Source: CAMCXE01 sp046347475 (GTDB lineage: Bacteria; Pseudomonadota; Gammaproteobacteria; Pseudomonadales; Cellvibrionaceae). Taken from it: a stretch of DNA of 64,000 nucleotides. How positions within the stretch are numbered: position 1 is the first letter of the stretch; every line of letters begins with the position of its first letter. The stretch is taken from the NCBI GenBank assembly GCA_046347475.1, contig JAXMGD010000001.1:558001-622000 (forward strand), given 5' to 3'. The translations under genes were made by a program, and so were the position numbers. This document shows, piece after piece, positions 25,760 through 34,743 of the stretch. The notes under the pieces were generated by a model. It was not told where the DNA came from. It made no database searches and saw nothing but the letters and a program-made list of their open reading frames with translations.

Positions 25760-27553
25760 ATGAAGCACTTATTGACCCTTATCCTGTTGCTAACGCCCCT
25801 CTGGGCGCAGGCTTGGTGGAACGAGGAGTGGACCTATCGTTTACCCCTGGTAGTTGATACCAGCAAAACCGGCGGTAGCCTGGCCGAAGCCCAGCACCAA
25901 GTGCCGGTGTTGGTGCGTTTGCATGCCGGTAATTTTGATGACTTTTTTTCCCTGCAAGAAAATTTAAGTGACCTGCGTTTTGTCGCGGAAGACGATAAAA
26001 CACCGCTGAATTTTCAAGTGGAGCATTTTGATTTAATCAGCCAAGTGTTATTGGTTTGGGTTGTGATGCCGGAAATAGCGCCGGATAAAACCAGTAAATT
26101 GTTTATGTATTTTGGTAATGCCAAAGCACAAGCCCCGGCACCTGCAAACCCACTATTTGGGCCAGCCACTGCCTTGGCCGTACATTTTAATGACAGCCAA
26201 ACCGCTGTGGCGGATGCCAGCGGCAATGCTGTTGCCCTGAGCCAAAACGCCGTTGAGCATTCGGCAACGGGATTAATTGGCGGCGCGGCAAAATTCACGG
26301 CGGCCGCGCAATTAACCACGCAAAACGCCAATAACCTACGCTGGGCCAGTGCAACCGGTGGGGCTATTAATCTGTGGTTAAAAATCCCTGCCAGTGCCCA
26401 GGGCCGCGTTTTAACTTTTAAAGGCGCCAGCGATAGCATCAGCCTTGATGTAAATGGCGGGCTGTTAAACCTGCGCAGCGCCACAGCAAACCTCGCGGCG
26501 GCAAACCCGCTGGCGGCGGATCAGTGGCAAATGGTGACTGTTTTATTCGCCAATGGCCAATTGCAATTATTGGTTAATGGCCGCGCCCAAGCCCAGGCTG
26601 CTCTCGCCGCTGCAGAATTAAGTGGCAATTTATCCCTCGGGCAAGACGGCAGCGCAAAAGGCTTTGATGGCGAAGTTGATGAATTAACGTTTTACAGCCA
26701 AGCCTTAGCGCCCAGCTATTTTGAATTTTTAGCGAAAAACCAAGGCATGAACGATACCTTTTTAAAGGTGGAAAAATCCGAACAGCTAGGCGCCGGTGGT
26801 GATGCCGGTGTGTATAAAACCATTATTAACAGCATGGACCATATCAGCTGGGTAGTGGTGAGTATTCTGGCAGTTATGATGGTGATCGGCTGGATTATTA
26901 TGATCGCTAAATATTTTTATTTGCGCGCCGCCAATAAAGATAACCAAGCCTTTTTGCGCCAGTATGAAAAACTCGGCAACCGCGACCCGGCCTTATTGGA
27001 TTACGATTTAGAAGCCAACCAAGATGCCTACGCCGATATGGGGCCAATTATTCAGGCGCTGTTTGGCAAGCACGATCATTATCAAAGCTCACCCATATTT
27101 CATTTATTTCACCGCGGCATGAAAGAAGTAAAAGCCCGCACTGGTGCAACCCTCAGTGCTGAGGCGGTGACCGTACTTGGCCCCCAGGCGATTAATTCCA
27201 TCCGCGCCGCCTTAGATGCACAAATGACCCGCGAAATTCAAACCATGCAAGCCAAAATGACATTTTTAACTATGTCGGTTAGTGGTGGGCCGTTTATTGG
27301 TTTATTCGGCACGGTCGCAGGGGTAATGATTACCTTTGGGGCCATTGCGGCAGCCGGGGATGTGAATATTAATGCCATTGCGCCGGGGGTTTCCGCTGCC
27401 CTGGTGGCGACGGTGGGCGGTTTATTAGTGGCTATTCCAGCGATGTTTGGTTACAACTTTTTAGCGGGAATTATTAAAGACACCATCGCCGATATGCGCG
27501 TGTTTGCCGATGAATATATTGCAAAATTAGCCGAATATTACGGGGAGCCATAA
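25760..27553 (+). CDS. ExbB/MotA/TolQ proton-channel protein fused to a periplasmic DUF2341-LamG sensor
   Basis: A 597-residue protein. A signal peptide (1-18, ending AQA-WW) is followed by a DUF2341 domain (about 20-125; WWNEEWTYRLPLVVD start and LFMYFGNA end) and a LamG/concanavalin-like domain (about 135-320; GGAINLWLKIP, DGEVDELTFYSQALAPSYF). A membrane helix lies at about 362-385, then a cytoplasmic segment, then the MotA/TolQ/ExbB channel (about 440-585; GPFIGLFGTVAGVMITF and LVATVGGLLVAIPAMFGYNF). Standard ExbB is about 240 residues, so the periplasmic half is an addition. ATG 25760 has ggag 6 bases upstream. exbD and tonB follow in the same operon, so this is the stator of a dedicated TonB system. 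The ligand of the lectin-like part is unknown. Confidence 0.9.
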   Translation: MKHLLTLILLLTPLWAQAWWNEEWTYRLPLVVDTSKTGGSLAEAQHQVPVLVRLHAGNFDDFFSLQENLSDLRFVAEDDKTPLNFQVEHFDLISQVLLVWVVMPEIAPDKTSKLFMYFGNAKAQAPAPANPLFGPATALAVHFNDSQTAVADASGNAVALSQNAVEHSATGLIGGAAKFTAAAQLTTQNANNLRWASATGGAINLWLKIPASAQGRVLTFKGASDSISLDVNGGLLNLRSATANLAAANPLAADQWQMVTVLFANGQLQLLVNGRAQAQAALAAAELSGNLSLGQDGSAKGFDGEVDELTFYSQALAPSYFEFLAKNQGMNDTFLKVEKSEQLGAGGDAGVYKTIINSMDHISWVVVSILAVMMVIGWIIMIAKYFYLRAANKDNQAFLRQYEKLGNRDPALLDYDLEANQDAYADMGPIIQALFGKHDHYQSSPIFHLFHRGMKEVKARTGATLSAEAVTVLGPQAINSIRAALDAQMTREIQTMQAKMTFLTMSVSGGPFIGLFGTVAGVMITFGAIAAAGDVNINAIAPGVSAALVATVGGLLVAIPAMFGYNFLAGIIKDTIADMRVFADEYIAKLAEYYGEP

Positions 27554-27558
27554 TCCTC

Positions 27559-27963
27559 ATGAAAATGAATGATGACCTTGCGGCCTACGATGAAATTAAC
27601 GTAACGCCCATGCTGGATTTGGCCTACGTGTTGCTGGTGATATTTATTATTATGACCACTGCCACAGTGCAGGGCATAAAAGTTGATTTACCCAAGGCCA
27701 GTAGCACACCTAGCCTAGCTAAGCCCAAAACCAAAGCAATTAGCATTGCGGCGGATGGCACTGTGTATTTAGATACCTTTCCTGTCTCCATGGCGGAATT
27801 GGAAAATCTTTTGCGTCAATATAAAACGGCAGATCCAACCCTGCCGGTCATTATTAAAGCCGATTCACAAATTCCCTACCAAAACGTGGTAGATGTTTTG
27901 GATTTAATGGGGCGGCTGGAAATTACTCAGTTGGGTTTGGTTACTAAAAAGCTGGTTAAGTAA
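27559..27963 (+). CDS. exbD: ExbD/TolR biopolymer transport protein
   Basis: A 134-residue inner-membrane protein with one N-terminal helix carrying the proton-pathway Asp (INVTPMLDLAYVLLVIF, Asp20) and a periplasmic domain ending VLDLMGRLEITQLGLVTKK. It starts 5 bases after the ExbB fusion and its TAA overlaps the tonB start by one base. It pairs with the upstream ExbB domain. Confidence 0.95.
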   Translation: MKMNDDLAAYDEINVTPMLDLAYVLLVIFIIMTTATVQGIKVDLPKASSTPSLAKPKTKAISIAADGTVYLDTFPVSMAELENLLRQYKTADPTLPVIIKADSQIPYQNVVDVLDLMGRLEITQLGLVTKKLVK

Positions 27964-28625
27964 TGACGCACGTGCAAAAGCCATCGAAAAAGCTGCGCGC
28001 CTTAGTTTTTGTGGGCGGCATGGTAATGACTGCAGCAACGGCGACCGGCATTTATTATGTGCGCCAGTATTTAGCGGACAACAATGCACCGGCAAAAAAA
28101 GTAGTGCAGCAACAAATCACCCTGGTTACTCCGCCGCCGCCTCCGCCCCCACCCCCTGAGCCGCCCAAGCCAGAAGTGCAGGAAGAAAAAATCCCCGAAG
28201 AAACCCCGCCGGAGCCTGAACCTGCGCCGGAGCCAGCACCGAGTGATGCGCCAGCCGGTGACGATTTAGGTTTGGATGCGGATGGTGCAGGCAGTGGTGA
28301 CGGTTTTGGGTTGGTGGGGCGCAAAGGCGGGCGGGATTTTTTAGCCGGTGGTGGCGCATCGGGAAGTTACACGGGCGCGTTTAAAGAAAAAATAAATAGT
28401 CTTTTAAGTGACGATGAAGAACTAAAGTACAAAAAATATAAAGCGGTTCTGCGCTATTGGCTAACGCCTGACGGCGTGGTGCAGCGTTTTGAAATTAGCC
28501 AATTTAGCGGCGATCCAGAGGTGAAAAAACGCTTGGAATCAGTAATGGCGGGGCTAAAACAATTTGGCAAACCCCCAGAGGACTTAGCTCAGCCAATTAA
28601 TTGGCAAATAACCTCAAGCCTGTAA
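27963..28625 (+). CDS. tonB: TonB-like energy transducer
   Basis: A 220-residue protein: one N-terminal membrane helix (about 12-33), a proline-rich stretch with nine consecutive Pro and a Glu/Pro region (about 55-98), a Gly/Asp-rich linker (98-140) and a C-terminal domain (about 140-218; YKAVLRYWLTPDGVVQRFEI) of the TonB_C type. It is translationally coupled to exbD. The dedicated partner is probably the outer-membrane protein encoded downstream or a receptor elsewhere. Confidence 0.88.
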   Translation: MTHVQKPSKKLRALVFVGGMVMTAATATGIYYVRQYLADNNAPAKKVVQQQITLVTPPPPPPPPPEPPKPEVQEEKIPEETPPEPEPAPEPAPSDAPAGDDLGLDADGAGSGDGFGLVGRKGGRDFLAGGGASGSYTGAFKEKINSLLSDDEELKYKKYKAVLRYWLTPDGVVQRFEISQFSGDPEVKKRLESVMAGLKQFGKPPEDLAQPINWQITSSL

Positions 28626-28671
28626 TTTAACACTACCGCCAGTGTAGTGGGCGGTAAATTTGTAAAGGAAG

Positions 28672-28772
28672 CTCTGATTAAGGGGTATTTTCAAAACCGT
28701 CGCGGGCAGGAAGCCCGCGAGGGAGCTACAAGGACGTACTTGTGCGTTTTTGAAAATACCCCTTAATCAGAG
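28672..28772. repeat. Perfect 25-bp inverted repeat element (family E, copy E1)
   Basis: The arms at 28672-28696 and 28748-28772 are perfectly complementary (ctctgattaaggggtatttt plus caaaa). The 51-base centre has its own hairpin (cgcgggc/gcccgcg). A diverged relative is at 57208-57328. It sits between tonB and the porin gene, where the transcript would fold into a long stem that could separate or attenuate expression of the two halves of the operon. Confidence 0.9.
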
Positions 28773-28797
28773 GTTCCTAAATTGTGTGAGAAGAGAC

Positions 28798-30393
28798 ATG
28801 CGAAAAATTCAAGGCCGCACAGCACTGTGTGTATCAATCGGATTAACCGCCTTAGCATTGTGTGCGGGCGTCCAGGCGGAAACACCTAGCAATATTGAAT
28901 TAATTAAAATGCTAGTGGATAAGGGGGTCATTAGTGTTGAGGAAGCTAAAAAACTCATCGCCGATGAAAAACTGAAGGAGCAACCGGATAACAACACCTT
29001 GCGCGTGATGCATGTGCCGCAAGCGGTGCGTGACGATATTGCTACCAAAGTGCGCGAAGACGTGAAGTCTGATGTGACCAAAGAGGTTTTAAGTAAGGCC
29101 AAAACTGAAGGCTGGGGCATAGCCGGTGCGCAACCTGAGTGGCTGCGCAAGATTAAAATCAGTGGTGATTTCCGCTTGCGCCTGCAGCAGGATACTTTTG
29201 GTAGCGACAATGCGGCGCTTTCTGTCATTGATTACCAGGTAGTTAATGAAAAAGGCAGCCGCACTAAGGCCGCAGATAAAGCATTTATCAATACCACAGA
29301 AGATCGCATGCGCCTGCGTGATCGCCTAAGGTTACAGGTGGATGCAAAAATAAATGACGCAGTTGATTTTCATACGCGTATAGCAACGGGTAATGCACTT
29401 GATCCCGTCAGCACTAATCAAACCCTGGGCAATTACGGCGAAAAACAATCCATAGCGTTAGACCAAGCCTATGCGGTGGGCACTTTTTTCGATCAACAAC
29501 TGCAGTTAAAACTCGGCCGTATGCCCAATCCATTTGTGGTCGGTGATTTGGTGTGGGATGCAGATCTAGGGTTTGAAGGTGCAACCAGTAGCTGGACAAT
29601 GTATTCGCTTAAAAGCTCGGGGGCCGGTGTAATTGCCTCTTTTATGGCTGGTGCATTTCCCATTCAAGAAGTTGAGTTATCCCAGCAGGATAAGTGGCTC
29701 TATAGTATGGAAGCCAGCCTCAACTGGCAGCAGGCGAACCAGAATAAGCTGCGCGCGGCCATAGGCTATTTTGCCTTTGATAATATTGCCGGTGAAAAAA
29801 ATAGCCTGGATAGTAAACTCACCGACTACTCGGCACCTAAAAACATGCAGCGCGGAAATACAGTGTTTAATATCCGCACATCCAGCGCACCGTCTTCTGC
29901 TGATGAATTATTTGCCTTGGCAGCTGATTACAATGATTTAACCCTAACGCTGATTTATGACATACCGACATCCGCAGGCGAGCATTTGGTTTTAACAGCC
30001 GATTACGTAACAAACTTAGGCTACGACGAAGACACTGTCGCCACCAACCTAAATACAACCAATTATGCCAAACAGGTCGATGGCTATAAATTAGATATGC
30101 TATGGGGCACGCCTAAGCCTGCCAAACGCGGCCAGTGGAATATAGGTGTTGCCTATCGCCACTTGGAGCGTGATGCTGTGCTGGATGCCTTTACGGATTC
30201 TGATTTTTTATTGGGCGGCACCGATAATAAAGGTTATGTATTAAGCGGCGAATATTCTATGCTGGACAATACCAATATTAAGCTAAGCTTTTTAAGTGCA
30301 TCGAGCATTAATCCGGTGACAAATTTAAAAAATAATAAAGCGTCGGATTTTGATAGCGACAGTGCACAGCTTGATTTCACCATTAAATTTTAA
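28798..30393 (+). CDS. Putative porin / outer-membrane beta-barrel protein
   Basis: A 531-residue protein. A signal peptide (about 1-28, ending VQA-ET) precedes a short helical region (IELIKMLVDKGVISVEEAKKLIADEK, about 30-60) and a coiled segment, then a beta-barrel (about 110-531) starting IKISGDFRLRLQQD and ending LDFTIKF with a terminal Phe. This layout fits the putative porin family (Porin_5-like). ATG 28798 has gagaagaga just upstream; an in-frame TTG at 28750 lies inside the repeat and is not credible. It is downstream of the ExbB-ExbD-TonB genes, hinting at energised or regulated passage of an unknown solute. Confidence 0.85.
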   Translation: MRKIQGRTALCVSIGLTALALCAGVQAETPSNIELIKMLVDKGVISVEEAKKLIADEKLKEQPDNNTLRVMHVPQAVRDDIATKVREDVKSDVTKEVLSKAKTEGWGIAGAQPEWLRKIKISGDFRLRLQQDTFGSDNAALSVIDYQVVNEKGSRTKAADKAFINTTEDRMRLRDRLRLQVDAKINDAVDFHTRIATGNALDPVSTNQTLGNYGEKQSIALDQAYAVGTFFDQQLQLKLGRMPNPFVVGDLVWDADLGFEGATSSWTMYSLKSSGAGVIASFMAGAFPIQEVELSQQDKWLYSMEASLNWQQANQNKLRAAIGYFAFDNIAGEKNSLDSKLTDYSAPKNMQRGNTVFNIRTSSAPSSADELFALAADYNDLTLTLIYDIPTSAGEHLVLTADYVTNLGYDEDTVATNLNTTNYAKQVDGYKLDMLWGTPKPAKRGQWNIGVAYRHLERDAVLDAFTDSDFLLGGTDNKGYVLSGEYSMLDNTNIKLSFLSASSINPVTNLKNNKASDFDSDSAQLDFTIKF

Positions 30394-30405
30394 GAGGGGA
30401 AGCTT

Positions 30406-31002
30406 ATGATTCGTCAATGTCTGATTGCGCTAACGGTTGCATGTGTCGTTACGCCAAATGTTTATGCTGCGGGTGATGAACAAAAAGCGGCGCTGGCAAA
30501 GTCCCAATTTATGCTGCGTCAATTGACTGTTGAAAAAACAGATATGGAGAAAAAAAATAAAGAGTTGGATGAGGCGAATAAAACACTTAAAGCTCAGCTC
30601 GATAAGGCGCAAGCGGAGCTAGCCAGTAAAAATGCGCAGTTAAGCCAGTGGCAAACCAAAGCGCAAGAGCAGCAAGAGGCTCTAGCCAAAACTCAGCAGG
30701 AAAGTGGCCAGCAACAAAAAGAGCTGCAGCGTTCGGCGGCTTTGGTTAACCACCAAAAGACCAATATAGAAGCACGGCTGCAAACCCAGCGGGCAAACCT
30801 TGGTTTGTGCATGGAGAATAATCGCAAACTCTACGACATCAATAAGGAGCTGGTGGCCAACTACCAAAATAAAGGCTTTTGGGCAGTTGCCAAGCAAAAA
30901 GAGCCTTTTACCGGAAAACAACAGGTGGAAATTGAAAAACTCGCCCAAGAATATCAGTATCGCCTTGATGACGCGGTAGTGATTGAACAGGGTTTGGAAT
31001 AG
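30406..31002 (+). CDS. Periplasmic coiled-coil protein
   Basis: A 198-residue exported protein with a signal peptide (about 1-22, ending VYA-AG) and a long heptad-rich coiled coil (about 25-135, rich in Lys, Gln, Glu), followed by a short C-terminal domain with NLGLCMENNRKLYDINKELV. It begins 12 bases after the porin with an AGAGGGGA ribosome site and a terminator follows, so it is the last gene of the unit. Its association with the porin and the TonB system suggests a periplasmic spacer or adaptor role. Confidence 0.75.
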   Translation: MIRQCLIALTVACVVTPNVYAAGDEQKAALAKSQFMLRQLTVEKTDMEKKNKELDEANKTLKAQLDKAQAELASKNAQLSQWQTKAQEQQEALAKTQQESGQQQKELQRSAALVNHQKTNIEARLQTQRANLGLCMENNRKLYDINKELVANYQNKGFWAVAKQKEPFTGKQQVEIEKLAQEYQYRLDDAVVIEQGLE

Positions 31003-31324
31003 GTTATTAAGGAAATGCCCTAAATAGCCCAGGAACGGCTCACTAACGCGCAATGGATGCCAGTAATAAACCCAAGCGTTTATTTTAGAGGCCCATTTAG
31101 GGCTGCTAAAATGAACGCTTGGGTTTTTGCGTTGGACTGGAATTTTGGCTAAGAGGACACTGTAATTAGATTTGGTGCATGTCGTTTAGCCGTTTTTCCA
31201 GTCAATGAGGCGGCGCAGTCTGGCGCAAGAAATTCAGGCGACAAAATGACGCCTAAGTGTCACACAATCTTCATTAAATTTACTTACGCTTTGTCCATTC
31301 ATCATTGGCTTAAGCGTTACCTTC
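31003..31324. other. Intergenic region after the TonB/porin operon
   Basis: It contains the strong terminator at 31068-31128. The remaining 200 bases hold no gene and should include the promoter of the 900-residue lipoprotein gene. Confidence 0.5.
31068..31128 (+). terminator. Rho-independent terminator of the TonB/porin operon
   Basis: A long stem (aacccaagcgtt with the T-rich continuation tattttag, mirrored by ctaaaat and aacgcttgggtt) ends in five T. Confidence 0.92.
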
Positions 31325-34027
31325 ATGAAATCACTGGCGAAACTTCCCCTTATAGCGACCACACTGCTGGCGTGTACTCTAATCACTGCCTGTGGCAGCG
31401 GCAAAAAGTCATCCTCACCTACAGCGAGTTCTAGTAGTTCAACGAGTTCAAGTGGCAGCACAAAGCCCACGCCGATTACGAATAAACTAGCAGTAAAAGT
31501 TGAGGGTTTAGCGGGCAAGCTGGAATTGAGTAATGGCAGTGACCTGCTGGCCATTACCGCCAATGGCGATGCGCAGTTTGCCAAAGCGGTTGAAGTGGGC
31601 ATCAGCTACAACATACAAATTGTTGCTCAGCCAGAGAATCAACTTTGCAGCGTCAATAGACCGCGCGGTTTGATGTCAGCAAGTTTTACGGCCATCAATG
31701 TTGTTTGCTCTGATGGATTTGGTGTTGAGCTGGATATTACCAAGCCTGCGGATTTGAGCCTGAAAAATCTCCAGGTGATGAGTAATTATCAACGGGTGGG
31801 TGGTGAGAGCGACCCAGCATTGACTGTAGATAGCAAGATAAAAACAAGCCAAAATAGCTTTGTTGCTCTGCGCAGTAACAAAGACACCAAAACCTATTTT
31901 ATCAGCTATGTATACGGTGCGGGCCAAACGCGGTTAAAACTCAATGCAGAGAATACGGCGCTGGCGTTAATGGTGATGGAGCCGAGCATTAACGATGCAT
32001 TGAACAGCCACAAGCTCAGTGTGTCCGCTTTTTTTGATTTAATCGCCCCGTTAAATGCACAGAATAATCGCCAGCTAGAAGGCGACCTAAAAAAACTGGC
32101 CGATGAAATTAGTCGGCAGGTGGATAAAAATGTGGACTTATATTCCGCCGGCGCAGTTTTGAGCCCTTTAATAGAGAAGGCCTTGATTCAAGCCCTGGAT
32201 AAAATAGCCAATATGCCTGCTGTAGCGGCTGACGCGAGTGCAGCCCTAGCCGCTGATTCCGGTGTTGAGGCTTTGGTGGAAAACCTGGCAGACAATAAAG
32301 TAAAAATTACCTTTAATAATCGCCGCCCTCGGGCATTGGCAATTAGTGGATTTAAAGACCAAACCTCGCCATTGGTTCTTGATGGGCTTGCAAGCACTAG
32401 CCTAGAACAAACGGTTGAAGCTGGTAAATTCTACAGCCTAAGCGCAAGCATCGAAGGCCCAGGCAAAATAGGTACAACCAAAGCAACGGCCACAGCCTAT
32501 CAAGCGGCCATTTTACGCAGCAGCTTGGTTGATTATTTTTTACCAAGCCTAGTTTATTTTACTGGCGGCAAAAATCTAAATGCTGACTTAGCACGGCAAT
32601 GTTTAGATGCAGACGACGAAAAGGCGCTAGCCTCCAATGCAACTGCGCTTTGGTCTGGCGTGCAAGCGCAATTGGAGCAGGACGCGTATTTTAAGCCCTA
32701 CCATACCCTGGCAGATAAATATCGAGCTTACTGGGCCGATCCCGCCCATATGGATGTGCTAATCAGTTGCCCAAGCCTTGGTTTATCGGCGTTGAGCCAA
32801 GCGGAAAAACAAATCGCTAAAACCCATTTGGCAATTTTATTTAAAGGCTATAACCAGCTGCGTGAGCCTGCTGGTGTAAAAGAAGACTTATTTCGCTCGG
32901 CTAAGCAATCAGAATGGGTTAATGCCATTATTAATTCTGCAGCCCAAGCCACTTGGAATTACACCAATGCGTTTACCTTAGATATAAAAGCACCCGCCCA
33001 AGTGGATGATGAAAATGAAGCGGCATTTTCTGCCCGCTGTATAGATAGCAGTAAAAAAGAAGTGGCCTGCACCCTAACCTGGACTTTAGAAGACACGCAA
33101 TTGACGGGGGCGAGTATTAAATACCTCTTTAAAAAGCCCGCCAGCCAATTCGTCAATCTAGTCGCCACAGGCGCTACAGGTGCCCAGGTGAGCCAATCCA
33201 TTCAGGTATCGGTTGCCCGCAAAGGCGCTTCTATTTGGGTCGCTAAACAGGATTCCACACAGGCATTGGACTCGGCAAAACCCTTGGATTTCGAATCAGT
33301 ATTTGTAGGTACCCAGTTACCCTTTAGGCTTGTGCTGAAAAATACCGGCAATGCGCCTTTAGTGATTAGTGCTCTCTCCGTTCAAGGTGCAGGTTTTAGT
33401 GTAAATTTGACCTCGGCAACTATTGCTGTTGGAGCCGTGCAAGAATTTACAGTTTTATTTAGCCCTTTAGAGGCGGCGCAATACAGTGCAACGCTTACCA
33501 TCGTCTCCAATGACAAATTATTACCCAGCGTGAATATTGCACTGGCGGGCCGAGGTACACCTGGCGTGCCCGTGGGTAAATACACAGTTACAGATGACAA
33601 TATTGTCCGCGAAGAAGTGGTGGCGCGCACCAATGAAACCGCTATAAGTGGCGATGAAGAATTTGCTCAATTGCGTCTACTGGGCAGTGGTGCAGATTTA
33701 TTCCCACAGATATCGCTGCAGTTGGATAATTTTAATGGCCCCGGTATCTATTCCTTGAACGATACAGCCGATCGCACATGTTTAGCACTTTATTCAGCCG
33801 CTAAGGATTTTACCCAACAATATTGCACAACGGCGAAGGAGGGCGGCAGCCTGGTGGTAACAGCGATTTCAGACAGTGCCTACAAGGTGGATTATGATTT
33901 TTATGCTGTTAATTGCACTATTCCCACCGGTGGCAAGCCCTGCACGCCGAAGGTAATTCAGTTGCGCGGAACTACTCAGGTTGAAAAGGCTGTATTAGAG
34001 CCGCTCGCCTCGCAGCCCGCTCAATAA
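31325..34027 (+). CDS. Large surface lipoprotein with ASH-like (choice-of-anchor D) domain
   Basis: A 900-residue protein with a lipobox ending at Cys23 (LITAC) and a following Ser-rich tether (about 28-50). Residues 53-125 form a beta-domain (LAVKVEGLAGKLELSNG...NQLCSVN) often seen repeated in outer-membrane-associated proteins. A large helical middle follows (about 230-560). Residues about 655-745 form an ASH/HYDIN-type immunoglobulin domain (VFVGTQLPFRLVLKNTGNAPLVIS, then NIALAGRGTPG). The C-terminal domain has four Cys. Function is unknown. It is a single gene ending in its own terminator. Confidence 0.75.
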   Translation: MKSLAKLPLIATTLLACTLITACGSGKKSSSPTASSSSSTSSSGSTKPTPITNKLAVKVEGLAGKLELSNGSDLLAITANGDAQFAKAVEVGISYNIQIVAQPENQLCSVNRPRGLMSASFTAINVVCSDGFGVELDITKPADLSLKNLQVMSNYQRVGGESDPALTVDSKIKTSQNSFVALRSNKDTKTYFISYVYGAGQTRLKLNAENTALALMVMEPSINDALNSHKLSVSAFFDLIAPLNAQNNRQLEGDLKKLADEISRQVDKNVDLYSAGAVLSPLIEKALIQALDKIANMPAVAADASAALAADSGVEALVENLADNKVKITFNNRRPRALAISGFKDQTSPLVLDGLASTSLEQTVEAGKFYSLSASIEGPGKIGTTKATATAYQAAILRSSLVDYFLPSLVYFTGGKNLNADLARQCLDADDEKALASNATALWSGVQAQLEQDAYFKPYHTLADKYRAYWADPAHMDVLISCPSLGLSALSQAEKQIAKTHLAILFKGYNQLREPAGVKEDLFRSAKQSEWVNAIINSAAQATWNYTNAFTLDIKAPAQVDDENEAAFSARCIDSSKKEVACTLTWTLEDTQLTGASIKYLFKKPASQFVNLVATGATGAQVSQSIQVSVARKGASIWVAKQDSTQALDSAKPLDFESVFVGTQLPFRLVLKNTGNAPLVISALSVQGAGFSVNLTSATIAVGAVQEFTVLFSPLEAAQYSATLTIVSNDKLLPSVNIALAGRGTPGVPVGKYTVTDDNIVREEVVARTNETAISGDEEFAQLRLLGSGADLFPQISLQLDNFNGPGIYSLNDTADRTCLALYSAAKDFTQQYCTTAKEGGSLVVTAISDSAYKVDYDFYAVNCTIPTGGKPCTPKVIQLRGTTQVEKAVLEPLASQPAQ

Positions 34028-34045
34028 TATAAGTTGTTTGCGCTC

Positions 34046-34073
34046 AATGAGGCCTGCCTATGCAGGCCTCATT
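34046..34073 (+). terminator. Rho-independent terminator of the large lipoprotein gene
   Basis: Stem aatgaggcctgc/gcaggcctcatt with a 4-base loop, followed by attatttta. It lies 18 bases after the stop codon. Confidence 0.9.
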
Positions 34074-34339
34074 ATTTTAGAATCTGTAGAAAACCTTGAG
34101 CAACATGTTTTACCTGCCTGACTCAGATTATCCAGGGGGCTAAAATACGGCGCTTACACGCGCAAAAGGGGCTGGCTCGGTCAGCCTTGACTGTCACAAA
34201 TAGGAACGGCTGTCGGTGACAGTTTTCAATGGGTCAATCACCAATTCAGTTAGATTGTATATTTTTATCCTAGCTAAAATCCTCAGTTGATCCATCGGTC
34301 TCATAATAGGTCGTAGTTTCTAAAAGGCTAATCCATCAT

Positions 34340-34460
34340 TCTCAAACCTTAATCCAGTTCTCTCCTGACGTTATCAACGTTCCGCAAGAATTTATCCGCT
34401 CCCAGGCCTTGCCTGTAGAAGTGATAAATGACCCTTTGGCCCCTTATGGGGCCTTTTTTT
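34340..34460 (+). ncRNA. Candidate small RNA ending in a terminator
   Basis: A GC-rich hairpin (ggcccc/ggggcc) followed by seven T at 34438-34460 is an excellent intrinsic terminator but lies nearly 370 bases after the preceding operon terminator with no gene between. The sequence before it contains small hairpins (acgtt/aacgt at about 34379-34391 and ccaggcc/gcctg near 34412-34424). The 5' end is not determined; the promoter was not identified with confidence. Confidence 0.4.
34438..34460 (+). terminator. Rho-independent terminator without an upstream gene
   Basis: Stem ggcccc/ggggcc with a 4-base loop (ttat) followed by seven consecutive T. Confidence 0.88.
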
Positions 34461-34620
34461 CGTATTTGATTTAGCTGAACTGCCTGTCCAAACGCGCTTA
34501 TCCCTTTCCCTTCCTTATGACCACTTGCCCCTTTTGGTTTATTTGATGGCGTCAGGTATTGCCTGTTTTAAATTCCTAGAGCTTGGGTCTAATTGGGGGC
34601 GGATAATTTCATGTATTTTC

Positions 34621-34665
34621 GTCATAAAAACCGCATTAAAACGTCAAAAAAATTTAGTCAAAATG
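34621..34665 (+). promoter_or_regulatory. Direct repeats GTCA(A/T)AAA, possible operator of the RHH regulator
   Basis: gtcataaaaa at 34621, gtcaaaaaaa at 34643 and gtcaaaatg at 34657 lie about 80-120 bases before the regulator start. Ribbon-helix-helix proteins commonly bind short tandem repeats near their own promoters. Similar gacaa motifs are clustered at 41225-41280 before a VPxP-CTERM gene. Confidence 0.35.
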
Positions 34666-34743
34666 TAAACCAAATTGTCCGCAATACTGCTTATAGTGTG
34701 CCTACATTATACCTACTATAAATAACTAATCTTGAGGCACAAA

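Larger units (their letters stand above)
34028..34743. other. 700-base intergenic region with two terminators and a regulator promoter
   Basis: It contains the lipoprotein terminator (34046-34073), a second terminator (34438-34460) with no gene in front of it, and a block of GTCA(A/T)AAA direct repeats (34621-34665) just upstream of the ribbon-helix-helix regulator. No protein-coding gene was found. Confidence 0.55.

Noticed and set aside
28055..28324. Gly/Ser-rich frame on the minus strand opposite tonB
   Set aside because: It is the mirror image of the proline-rich tonB segment; the composition is explained fully by the real gene.
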